The notes under the pieces are model-generated. The model ran no database searches, was not told the DNA's origin, and worked only from the letters and a program-made list of their open reading frames with translations. Made by a program: the position numbers and the translations under genes. From an uncultured Verrucomicrobia subdivision 3 bacterium (lineage in GTDB: Bacteria > Verrucomicrobiota > Verrucomicrobiia > Limisphaerales > UBA11358): a stretch of 64,000 nucleotides of DNA. Below are positions 8,351-16,166 of the stretch, piece after piece (within the stretch, counting starts at the first letter, position 1; each line of letters starts with the position of its first letter). Location: positions 109,296 to 173,295 of the forward strand of contig CAINLR010000141.1 in NCBI GenBank assembly GCA_903850425.1, read 5' to 3'.

Positions 8351-10096
8351 TCAATATGCGGAGGTGGTGACGAGCACTTGTTCGAGCGTGGAGGCGGCAT
8401 CGCGGGCGCGATCCAGCGCCACCATGCGGAGCGTGCGCATTCCCTGATTCACGGCGAGCTTGGCCATTTCGCGCGTGCTGGCGCGGGCGATGATGAGTTT
8501 GCGGATCTGATCCGTGATGGTCATCGCCTCAATGATGGCCATACGACCGACATAGCCGGAATTCTTGCAGCGGTCACAGCCGCGCCCGCGGTAAAGTTGG
8601 ACGCCATCAAAGATGACGGGATCAATGCCGAGGTCTTCAAACATTTTCGCCGGATACGTCACCGGTTCCTTGCAGTGCGAACAGATGCGGCGCATGAGGC
8701 GCTGCGCGCAGCACAAGATCGCGGAGGAGGAAATCAGAAAGGGCGCAATGCCCATGTCGTCGAGACGCGCGATGGCGCCGGGCGCGTCATTACAGTGCAT
8801 CGTGCTCAATACCTGATGGCCCGTGAGCGCGGCTTCAATGGCAATTTCCGCCGTCTCGGTGTCACGGATTTCCCCGATCATGATGATGTCGGGGTCCTGC
8901 CGCAAAATGGAGCGCAGCGCATTGGCGAAGGAGAGGCCGATTTCTTTTTTGGTCGGCACCTGGTTGATGCCGGGAATTTGAAATTCGACCGGGTCCTCGA
9001 CGGTGATAATGTTCCACTGCGGGCTGTTGAGTTCGTTGAGCGCGGAGTAAAGCGTGGTGGTTTTGCCGGAGCCGGTCGGACCGGTGACGAGAATCAAGCC
9101 GTGCGGCGCATCAATGGCCACCTTGAATTGTTTGAAAGTGCCTTCGTCCAACCCCAGCTTGTCGAGGCTCGCCGACAAATTACTTTTATCCAGGACGCGC
9201 AGCACCATTTTTTCGCCGTGAACGGTGGGCAGGGCCGAGACGCGCAAATCATAATCCTTGCCGCTGACCTTGACGCGCATGCGGCCGTCCTGCGGGAGGC
9301 GGCGCTCGGCAATGTCGAGGTTGCTCATGATTTTCAGGCGGGAGGCCAGCGCGAGTTGCATCTGCTTGGGCGGCGGCGTGGCGTCAATGAGCACGCCGTC
9401 AATGCGGTAGCGCAGGCGCATCACCTTTTCAAACGGCTCAAGATGGATGTCGCTGGCGCGGTCTTTGATGGCCTGCAGGATGATGAGGTTGGCCAGCTTG
9501 ATGACCGGCGCTTCCTCGCTGGAGGCGGCGAGCTGGTCGAGATTCATCTCCTCGACATTCTCTTTCACCGATTCGAGCGTGTCGGCATCGGCTTCCGCAT
9601 CCCGCTTCTTCTCGGCATCCTGGATAAGGTCCTCCATGGAACCGCTTTTGGCGGCATCGAGAAAAATCAATTTCTCGCTGATCGCTTTTTCGGACGCGAT
9701 CAGGGGCGCAATCTCCAGCTTGGTAATGCGTCGCACGTCATCAATGGCCAGGACGTTCAACGGGTCGGCCATCGCCAGAAACAATTTATTTTCGAGGCGG
9801 CTGACCGGGACCACCCGGTGGTTGTGGGCGGTTTCGCGGGGCACCAGTTCCACGATCTCGGGCTGGATGTTGATCCGGGCGAGATTGATCGGCGAGACGT
9901 TCAGGACGCGGCCCATGCACACCGCCAGGTCGTCGGGGCTGACATATTGCTTGTCTTTATCAATGAGCAGCTTTACCAGCCGCGCACCTTCTTTCTTCTG
10001 GCGTTCGAGCAGTTCCTCAATCTGACTCGCGCTCAACAGCCCATCCTCGACGAGCGCGTCGGCGATGCGTTCCGCAAATGATTTGATTTTGGCCAT
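8351..10096 (-). CDS. pilB: Type IV pilus / type II secretion assembly ATPase (PilB/GspE family)
   Basis: The protein is 581 aa. An N-terminal MshEN/GspE-N domain (about 1-150) is followed by the secretion ATPase core: Walker A GPTGSGKTT (339-347), Asp box EDPVEF, Walker B IIMIGEIRDTETAE and the His box STMHCND. A tetracysteine zinc element, CSHCKEP...CDRCKNSG, lies near the C-terminus and is typical of PilB/GspE. The start was set at ATG 10096 because the longer open frame upstream overlaps the preceding gene and lacks family similarity. The start lies 2 nt after the stop codon of the TPR/MshEN partner gene, showing co-transcription. It powers pilus or pseudopilus assembly at the inner membrane and would suit the prepilin encoded at about 60 kb. 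Confidence 0.93.
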   Translation of the reverse strand: MAKIKSFAERIADALVEDGLLSASQIEELLERQKKEGARLVKLLIDKDKQYVSPDDLAVCMGRVLNVSPINLARINIQPEIVELVPRETAHNHRVVPVSRLENKLFLAMADPLNVLAIDDVRRITKLEIAPLIASEKAISEKLIFLDAAKSGSMEDLIQDAEKKRDAEADADTLESVKENVEEMNLDQLAASSEEAPVIKLANLIILQAIKDRASDIHLEPFEKVMRLRYRIDGVLIDATPPPKQMQLALASRLKIMSNLDIAERRLPQDGRMRVKVSGKDYDLRVSALPTVHGEKMVLRVLDKSNLSASLDKLGLDEGTFKQFKVAIDAPHGLILVTGPTGSGKTTTLYSALNELNSPQWNIITVEDPVEFQIPGINQVPTKKEIGLSFANALRSILRQDPDIIMIGEIRDTETAEIAIEAALTGHQVLSTMHCNDAPGAIARLDDMGIAPFLISSSAILCCAQRLMRRICSHCKEPVTYPAKMFEDLGIDPVIFDGVQLYRGRGCDRCKNSGYVGRMAIIEAMTITDQIRKLIIARASTREMAKLAVNQGMRTLRMVALDRARDAASTLEQVLVTTSAY

Positions 10097-10098
10097 GG

Positions 10099-10947
10099 TC
10101 AGCGAAAGGCCTTGCGGAGGTTGGCCACGATGTCGTTGGGCGCGGCCACATACCACAGCAGCCGGTGCGTGGTCGCCGCCGCGAGTTCCTTGGCCGCCTG
10201 CTGATTGAAGGGGTTGGCCGTCGCCACCAAAATCGCCTTGCTCATCCGGTCGAACGGCAGCACGCACCAGCGCCGGCAGACCTCCACCGGAAATCCGCGC
10301 GCCAGATCCATGTCAACGTCGTAGCGATCCAACGGCAGATAGGCCACGCGCGATTTGTCGGAAAGCAGCCGTAGCGATTTTTCAATCAGTGAAACCCCTT
10401 TCTCGTGCAAGGTCTGGATGAACGGTTCCACCACATCTTTCGGGGCGGACGCCACCTCCACATTGCGCCAGCATAAATCAAAATCGCCCGCCGTGATCAG
10501 TTTGCTCTCCACGAAAACTTTGTAGAGCGATTTGCGGCCGTCATCCACGGCATCCGTCACGACGGCCCGCGCCTTCTTCCGGAGCAACGTGGTTTCCGAA
10601 ACCGACGGGATCACCATCGCCTCCGCCGTGGGCTGCGCCATCGAACTGCTGGCCTTGTCCTCGATCTGCTTCAGCGCCAGCCGCACATCGGCGTCTTCGG
10701 GCCGCCGCTGCAGCACCGTTTCATATTCGAGAATTGCCGAGGAGAGCTGCCCCATCTGGAGATATGCCTGCGCAATCCGCTTGGACGTGTTGATCACATC
10801 GTCCTCGCGCGCGAGTTTGGAGTAGGCCTCTTTGAGAATTTCCAGCGACTGCGTGTCCGTCGGCTGCGACTGCGCGATGACCTCGAACATCTCAATTGTT
10901 TGCAGCAATTGAGCGGCCTCGCCCGGATTTAAATTCGTCGTCGCCAT
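10099..10947 (-). CDS. TPR protein with GspE-N/MshEN-like domain
   Basis: The protein is 282 aa. Residues 1-100 form helical repeats (TPR-like, for example AYLQMGQLSSAILEYETVLQRRPED). The rest resembles the N-terminal domain of GspE/PilB ATPases: KKARAVVTDAVDDGRKSLYK, LPLDRYDVDMDLARGFP and WCVLPFDRMSKAILVATANPFNQQAAKEL. It has no ATPase motifs. Encoded immediately upstream of pilB in the same operon, it probably docks or regulates the ATPase; this is inferred from position and shared domain. Confidence 0.85.
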   Translation of the reverse strand: MATTNLNPGEAAQLLQTIEMFEVIAQSQPTDTQSLEILKEAYSKLAREDDVINTSKRIAQAYLQMGQLSSAILEYETVLQRRPEDADVRLALKQIEDKASSSMAQPTAEAMVIPSVSETTLLRKKARAVVTDAVDDGRKSLYKVFVESKLITAGDFDLCWRNVEVASAPKDVVEPFIQTLHEKGVSLIEKSLRLLSDKSRVAYLPLDRYDVDMDLARGFPVEVCRRWCVLPFDRMSKAILVATANPFNQQAAKELAAATTHRLLWYVAAPNDIVANLRKAFR

Positions 10948-11062
10948 CAGTTAAAATTCCACAGCTGGCCGCCAAGTTAATTCGCCCTCGTCACCAACGC
11001 AATCCAAAGAAAAACCAATTTTCCATTTCGCAACCCGCCGCTTCCTGCTAAAAGTTTTTCCG

Positions 11063-14000
11063 GTGGAACAACCCAGCCCAATCATGACTCCGGCCACCGG
11101 CGAACGCCGCCTGCGTTTTGTCGGTGACAAAATTCATTTCGCCATTCGCGCCGACAAAAAAATCGCGACGCCCAAGCACTGGTCCGCCTGGCTCCGCACC
11201 AATCTCGGCCGCGCCGCCGCGCGCCGCCGCGAAATCATTTCCGCGCACGCCGGGCAAGCGGTGGTGGCCAATTCTTCCTGGCGCGACCTGCCGATGCCAC
11301 GCACCGCCGACGGCTGGGAAATCGAACTGCCGCTCGCCGAAGTCGGCTACTTCAAGGCCAAGGCCTACTTGCTCGATGAAAAAAACTGGCAGCACTGGCC
11401 GGACGGCTCGGACGTTGGCATCTCGGTTCATCCCAATTTCGCGCGGACGGCGAACACGATTTACTGCGCCTTCACGCGGCTTTTTGGCACGACCAAAAAT
11501 CTCGCTTCCACCGCCGACGACAAAATGGAGGCGCAGCTCAAATCGCTCGAAGTGCTTGGCTACGCCACGTTGCCGCCATCGGGAAAGTTTCGCGACCTCG
11601 CCAAACAGTTGCCGCATATCGTCAATAAACTTGGCTGCCGCATTATACATCTGCTGCCCGTGCATCCGACGCCCACGACCTACGCGCGGTTCGGCCGCTT
11701 CGGCAGTCCGTATGCCGCGCTGGATTTGACCGCCGTGGATCCCGCGCTCGTCGAGTTCGACAAACGAACGACCGGCATTGACCAATTCTGCGAACTTACC
11801 TACGCCGCGCACGCGCTGGGCGCGCGGGTGTTCATTGACATCGTCATCAACCACACCGGCTGGGGTTCGGCGCTGCAAGAAAACCATCCGGAATTTTTCC
11901 TGAAAAATCCGGCTGGCGAATTTGCCAGCCCCGGCGCGTGGGGCACCGTTTGGGAAGATTTAGTCGAGCTGGAGCAGCACGACGTCAAGCTCTGGGATCT
12001 CATCGCCGATTCACTGATCACCTGGTGCCGGCGCGGCGTGGACGGCTTCCGCTGTGATGCCGGTTACAAAATTCCCGCGCCCGCCTGGCAATACATCGTC
12101 GCCCGCGTCCAGGAAGAATTTCCCGAAACCATTTTCCTGCTTGAAGGACTCGGCGGCTCATGGGACGCCACCGAACTGCTGCTGACCGAAGGCGGCATGC
12201 ACTGGGCCTACTCCGAGCTGTTCCAAAATTATTCCGGGCGCGACGTGACGGCTTACCTCGATTACGCCAACCGCCAGAGCGAACGCATCGGCGGCTATGT
12301 CCATTATAGCGAGACACACGACAACGCGCGCCTCGCCGCAAAAAAAAGTGACGAGTGGCAAATGGCAAGTGGCAAGGCCGACGCCGCAAACATCACTTCT
12401 CCGGGTCGCGCCTGGTCGCTGCTGCGCAATCGTCTCTGCGCGCTCACCAGCCCCAGCGGCGGCTTCGGTTTTACGTGCGGCGTGGAATGGCTCGCCGCCG
12501 AAAAAATCCGAGTCCATGGCAACACCGGTTTGAACTGGGACTGCGCCGAGAACATCGTCCCCGAACTCACGCAACTGAACCAACTCCTCGCCAACCACCC
12601 GTGTTTTTTTGACGGCGCGAAGCTCACCCGCGTGAGCGCTGCCGACTCGCCCATCTACGCGCTGCTCCGCGAATCCGTCGAAGGCAAGGACGCGGTTTTG
12701 GTTTTGGTCAACACCGAGGTCGAAAACGAAAACTCGATTGCGTTCGCTGCTCAAGCTGGCGCGACGGCTGCGCCCGCCGCCGATTTCAAATTTCAAATTT
12801 CAAATTTCAAATTCGACCTGCTCGGCCAGTCGCCGCCAAAAGTGTCAACCTTTGGGCAGAAAAATTCAATCACCGTGCCGCCGGGCGCGGCATTTTGCCT
12901 CGCGCCGACCGAGCAGCCTGTCGGCCTGAGCGGCGACGGGTATCGCCGGGCCCGTGCGCAGGCGGCGTGGGTGATTCAGGCTCTGTGCAAAATCATTCCG
13001 GCCGAAACCGTGGATGGGCTCGATTGGCAATGGCTCGCGCAACAAGTCGAACGCTCACCGAAAGACCTGCTTGCCGCCGCCAGTGAACTTGCCGCGCGCG
13101 AAGTCAAAGTCGCGCTGGCTGATTTGCTGGCCGAAGTTGAAGCCGCAAGAGTGTTTTCGCGGGTCATTGAATGGACTTTGCTCGACGCCCGCCGCATCAC
13201 GCTGGTGCCGCCGGGCCATTGGTTGTTGATTGAAGACTCGGCACCATTCCGCGCCACGCTGGCGAGCGGCGATTCAGCAGCCAGCAGCCAGCAGCCAGCC
13301 ACGCACGTCGAATCCATCGCCGCGGGCGACCGGCACCTCGCCTGCTTCGCCCCGCGCGATTCAGCAGCGGAAGCAAAACTGACGTTGGAACGCTACGCCG
13401 CCACTTCGCAAAAAGTTACGGCCATGATCCGTTTTCTTGCGCCCGAACCTGAATGCTCAGCCCTCAACCTTCAACCCTCAACTCTAGTTTTGCTGACCAA
13501 TGGCATCGGCGGCATGGCGCGGTTGTGCGTGGATTTGGGCCGCGTGAATTCCAAATACGACTGCGCGCTCGGCGCGAATTTGAATCCGACGGTGCCGGTG
13601 GACCGCCACGTTTTTGTGAAGCGCCTCCGCGTCTGGGTGAATGCCGACGGCTTTCTCTCACCGCTCGACTTCAAGAATCTCAAGTCATTCACTGCCGGTT
13701 CGCCGGCTGTCTGGAATTTTGTGGCGAACGCCGGTGATAGCCGCACGGTGGAAATCGAGTTGCGTGCCGAAATGCGCGCCGGCAAAAACACCACGCTGTT
13801 TCGCTTCAGCCGCCCGGATGCGAAACTCGCGCATGGCAAGCAACTGCCGGCCGACGCCGACGTGCGCCTGACCGTGCGCGTGGACATCGAAGACCGGAAT
13901 TTTCACAGCGAAACCAAACGCAATGACGGCGCGGATTTCCATTTTTCATCAAACGTCCATCCGACGTTGGCCCCGAAATCCAAGACTCCGGTTGGTTTCG

Positions 14001-15547
14001 CTTTCACGCCGGCGGTGGATCGCCAGTTGGGCGTCGTGGCGGATGTCGGCGAGTTTCATCCGCAGCCCGAGTGGTGCGAAAACATTCCGCACCCGGTCGA
14101 ACAAACGCGCGGCCAGACCGGCAGCGGCGACGCCTACAGCCCCGGCTGGTTTGAGTTGCCGCTGGCGAAAGGCGCGAGCGCGACGCTGGCGCTGACAGCC
14201 GAAACCAAAGAAACCAAAGAAATCAAAAGCGGAAAGCGGAAAGCGGAAAGCGAAAATTCAGAAGCCAATTTTGAAGCGCAGTTGGAACACGCGGCGAAAC
14301 AGTTCGTCGTCCGCCGCGATGACGGCAAGACCGTCATCGCCGGCTATCCTTGGTTTTTGGACTGGGGCCGTGACTCGCTCATCTGCGCCCGCGGACTGCT
14401 GGCCGCCGGCATGACCGACGAAGTGAAACAACTGCTGCTCACCTTCGCCAAATTTGAAAAGGATGGCACGCTGCCGAACACCATTCACGGCAACGACGTT
14501 TCCAATCGCGACACTTCCGACGCGCCGCTGTGGTTTGCCGTGGTCTGCGAGGACCTGGCGGCTTTGGAGTGCGGCGACACGTCGCCGCTTTCGACGACGC
14601 GACCGGTCGCGTCGTTGCCAAGCGCGGCCAAGTCCGCGCACTCCAAATTCTTCGCGACTCGCGTTGATAAATCAGGCCGCACCATCCGTGACGTGCTCAC
14701 CAGCATTGCGGACAACTACGCCACAGGCACACCCAACGGCATCCGCATGGATGCCGACTCCGCGCTGATCTGGAGTCCGAGCCATTTCACCTGGATGGAC
14801 ACGAATTATCCCGCCGGCACGCCGCGCGAAGGTTATCCCGTCGAGATTCAGGTCTTGTGGGTTCGCCTGCTGCGGCTGCTGGAAAAAATTTCCGCAACCG
14901 CCGAACAAAAGAAATGGCGCGACCTTGCCGATCACGCGACGGCTTCGTTTGAAAAGCTGTTCTGGCTCGAAGAGCAAGGCTGGTTTGCCGATGAACTCAT
15001 CGCCAAGTCACACGTCACCGCCCGCGACGCCACGGTGAGTGATGCCCTGCGGAGCAATTGTCTGTTCGCCGTGAGCCTCGGTCTCGTCACCGGCGAACGT
15101 GCCAAACGCTGTGTCGCCGCCGCCCAGAAATACCTCGTCGTGCCGGGCGCGCTGCGCACGCTCGCGCCGCTGCCGGTGTCGGTTCCATTGCCGATTTACA
15201 GCAACGACGGGCGATTGATCAACAATCCTCCGGACCCGTATTGGCCGCGCTACGAAGGCGATGAGGACACGCGCCGCAAACCCGCGTATCACAACGGCAC
15301 GGCGTGGACATGGACCTTTCCGACCTTTTGCGAGGCGCTCGCAGCGGCTTGGGATTTTTCACCGGAAGCTGTGGCGGCGTCGAAAAGTTATCTGGGCAGC
15401 GCTGACAGACTGTTGAAGGAAGGCTGCCTTGGCCAGCTTCCCGAAATCCTCGATGGCGATGCGCCGCACACGCAACGCGGCTGCGACGCGCAGGCGTGGG
15501 GCGCGACCGAGGCACTGCGCGTGTGGAAATTATTGGGTCAGGATTGA
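11063..15547 (+). CDS. Two-domain glycogen-debranching-type enzyme (GH13-like plus amylo-alpha-1,6-glucosidase)
   Basis: The protein is 1494 aa from GTG 11063; an ATG at 11084 is an alternative start. Residues 120-540 form a GH13-type barrel with INHTG (262-266), GVDGFRCDAG (likely nucleophile Asp332), LLEGLGG (Glu361) and YSETHDNARL (His419-Asp420). The C-terminal part (about 1075-1494) is a GDE_C (alpha/alpha)6 domain with GYPWFLDWGRDSLI and the end motif NGTAWTWTFPTFCEAL. This pairing of a transferase-like and a glucosidase domain suggests glycogen or alpha-glucan debranching. There is no signal peptide, so it is cytoplasmic. Unusually, six short repeats appear to be read through in frame (near residues 430, 573, 738, 798, 1046 and 1167), adding low-complexity peptides. 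Confidence 0.88.
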   Translation: MEQPSPIMTPATGERRLRFVGDKIHFAIRADKKIATPKHWSAWLRTNLGRAAARRREIISAHAGQAVVANSSWRDLPMPRTADGWEIELPLAEVGYFKAKAYLLDEKNWQHWPDGSDVGISVHPNFARTANTIYCAFTRLFGTTKNLASTADDKMEAQLKSLEVLGYATLPPSGKFRDLAKQLPHIVNKLGCRIIHLLPVHPTPTTYARFGRFGSPYAALDLTAVDPALVEFDKRTTGIDQFCELTYAAHALGARVFIDIVINHTGWGSALQENHPEFFLKNPAGEFASPGAWGTVWEDLVELEQHDVKLWDLIADSLITWCRRGVDGFRCDAGYKIPAPAWQYIVARVQEEFPETIFLLEGLGGSWDATELLLTEGGMHWAYSELFQNYSGRDVTAYLDYANRQSERIGGYVHYSETHDNARLAAKKSDEWQMASGKADAANITSPGRAWSLLRNRLCALTSPSGGFGFTCGVEWLAAEKIRVHGNTGLNWDCAENIVPELTQLNQLLANHPCFFDGAKLTRVSAADSPIYALLRESVEGKDAVLVLVNTEVENENSIAFAAQAGATAAPAADFKFQISNFKFDLLGQSPPKVSTFGQKNSITVPPGAAFCLAPTEQPVGLSGDGYRRARAQAAWVIQALCKIIPAETVDGLDWQWLAQQVERSPKDLLAAASELAAREVKVALADLLAEVEAARVFSRVIEWTLLDARRITLVPPGHWLLIEDSAPFRATLASGDSAASSQQPATHVESIAAGDRHLACFAPRDSAAEAKLTLERYAATSQKVTAMIRFLAPEPECSALNLQPSTLVLLTNGIGGMARLCVDLGRVNSKYDCALGANLNPTVPVDRHVFVKRLRVWVNADGFLSPLDFKNLKSFTAGSPAVWNFVANAGDSRTVEIELRAEMRAGKNTTLFRFSRPDAKLAHGKQLPADADVRLTVRVDIEDRNFHSETKRNDGADFHFSSNVHPTLAPKSKTPVGFAFTPAVDRQLGVVADVGEFHPQPEWCENIPHPVEQTRGQTGSGDAYSPGWFELPLAKGASATLALTAETKETKEIKSGKRKAESENSEANFEAQLEHAAKQFVVRRDDGKTVIAGYPWFLDWGRDSLICARGLLAAGMTDEVKQLLLTFAKFEKDGTLPNTIHGNDVSNRDTSDAPLWFAVVCEDLAALECGDTSPLSTTRPVASLPSAAKSAHSKFFATRVDKSGRTIRDVLTSIADNYATGTPNGIRMDADSALIWSPSHFTWMDTNYPAGTPREGYPVEIQVLWVRLLRLLEKISATAEQKKWRDLADHATASFEKLFWLEEQGWFADELIAKSHVTARDATVSDALRSNCLFAVSLGLVTGERAKRCVAAAQKYLVVPGALRTLAPLPVSVPLPIYSNDGRLINNPPDPYWPRYEGDEDTRRKPAYHNGTAWTWTFPTFCEALAAAWDFSPEAVAASKSYLGSADRLLKEGCLGQLPEILDGDAPHTQRGCDAQAWGATEALRVWKLLGQD
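12350..12377. repeat. Short tandem 'AGTGGCAAATGGCAAGTGGC' repeat inside the debranching gene
   Basis: Units of roughly ATGGCA/GTGGCA recur about four times here and encode the peptide EWQMASGK in frame, just after the GH13 His-Asp motif. The neighbouring protein is well conserved in type, so the stretch looks like an insertion into a loop. Confidence 0.5.
12783..12813. repeat. Tandem 'ATTTCAA' repeat inside the debranching gene
   Basis: About four tandem copies of a 7-9 bp unit (TTTCAAA) encode the peptide FKFQISNFKF in frame. AT-rich runs of this sequence are common between genes in Verrucomicrobiota, as far as I recall. Here the run lies in the linker between the GH13-like domain and the middle region. 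Confidence 0.65.
13275..13301. repeat. Tandem 'CAGCAGC/CAGC' repeat inside the debranching gene
   Basis: Three copies of the 7-bp unit CAGCAGC are read in frame as a Ser/Gln-rich peptide (SAASSQQPAT) inside the debranching-enzyme gene. It is low-complexity and unlike its surroundings. Confidence 0.55.
13456..13488. repeat. Tandem 'CCCTCAACCTTCAAC' repeat inside the debranching gene
   Basis: About four degenerate CTCAACC/TTCAACC units are read as CSALNLQPSTL in frame within the middle region of the debranching-enzyme gene. Confidence 0.5.
14200..14262. repeat. Purine-rich tandem repeats inside the debranching gene
   Basis: ACCAAAGAA units are followed by three GCGGAAA units, and together they encode a charged peptide (AETKETKEIK, then SGKRKAESEN) just ahead of the GDE_C domain. 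A close relative of the GCGGAAA run occurs at 21291, upstream of the CbiX gene. Confidence 0.6.
14563..14647. repeat. 85-bp palindromic element inserted in frame in the debranching gene
   Basis: The termini are TTTGGAGTGCGG and CGCACTCCAAA, an inverted repeat. The centre holds a perfect 22-nt palindrome at 14594-14615, containing GACGCGACCGGTCGCGTC. The element is translated as part of the GDE_C domain (ALECGDTSPLS, then SAAKSAHSKF), so the reading frame survives. Elements with the same GGAGTGCGG ends are, to my recollection, common between genes of Verrucomicrobiota. Confidence 0.75.
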
Positions 15548-15612
15548 ACAACAAAGAAACAAAGGAACCAAGTCCGCTCAAGCTTCCCCTTCGTTACTTC
15601 GTTCCTTTGTTG
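15548..15612. repeat. Inverted repeat 'ACAACAAAG...CTTTGTTG' between two plus-strand genes
   Basis: The left arm ACAACAAAGAAACAAAGGAA is largely complementary to the right arm TTCGTTCCTTTGTTG. It begins directly after the debranching-enzyme stop codon and could form a hairpin in the transcript. Without a terminal U-run, terminator function is uncertain. Confidence 0.55.
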
Positions 15613-15663
15613 ATTCAAATTTTTCCTATTGGCGAACCGGTGTCGCACCGGCAGACTGGCAAT

Positions 15664-16149
15664 GTGAATTTCCGCAGTAAAATCATTGCTTGGGACAAAT
15701 TGCCAGCGTGGCGCGAAGCCGTTCGTGCGACGGGCAAAAGGCTCGTCGTCACGAATGGCTGCTTCGACATTTTGCACCTCGGCCACGTTACCTATCTGGA
15801 GAATGCGCGCAACTTCGGCGACGCGCTGCTGATTGGCGTGAATAGCGACGCAGCGGTGCGCGGTTTGAAAGGCGCGGGCCGGCCAGTGAATTCGGAGACA
15901 GATCGCCAGTCCGTGCTCGCCGCGCTGCAAAGCGTGGATGGCGTTTGCGTCTTTACCGACACGGCAGCCACGAAATTTCTCGCCGCCGCGCAGCCGGACA
16001 TTTACGTCAAAGGGGGCGATTACACCTTGGAGACGTTGAACCAGGACGAACGCCGCGCCGTCGAGTCGGCGGGCGGCAAGATTGTTCTGGTTCCGTTCGT
16101 GCCCGGCAAATCCACCACCGGCCTGCTCGAAAAAATTTCGCGGCTCTGA
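15664..16149 (+). CDS. rfaE2: RfaE2/HldE-C-type heptose 1-phosphate nucleotidyltransferase
   Basis: The protein is 161 aa from GTG 15664. A longer frame to 15496 exists, but its first 56 residues come from the preceding repeat and the 3' end of the neighbour gene. The cytidylyltransferase-like fold shows TNGCFDILHLGH with the HxGH motif at His38-His41, IGVNSD, and the C-terminal GKSTTGLLEKI. The family transfers AMP from ATP to D-glycero-beta-D-manno-heptose 1-phosphate. Only the nucleotidyltransferase half is present; no ribokinase-type HldE kinase domain is encoded nearby. It precedes a GT4 gene and faces a GDP-heptose-type operon. Confidence 0.88.
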   Translation: MNFRSKIIAWDKLPAWREAVRATGKRLVVTNGCFDILHLGHVTYLENARNFGDALLIGVNSDAAVRGLKGAGRPVNSETDRQSVLAALQSVDGVCVFTDTAATKFLAAAQPDIYVKGGDYTLETLNQDERRAVESAGGKIVLVPFVPGKSTTGLLEKISRL

Positions 16150-16166
16150 TTTCACGCCCCGCCGAC

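Noticed and set aside
8378-10081. 567-residue plus-strand frame
   Set aside because: It lies entirely opposite pilB, whose Walker motifs and zinc cysteines are convincing; the plus translation is His/Arg-rich and patternless.
12783-14262. Possible CRISPR array
   Set aside because: The short tandem units lack spacers of constant length and are read as protein.
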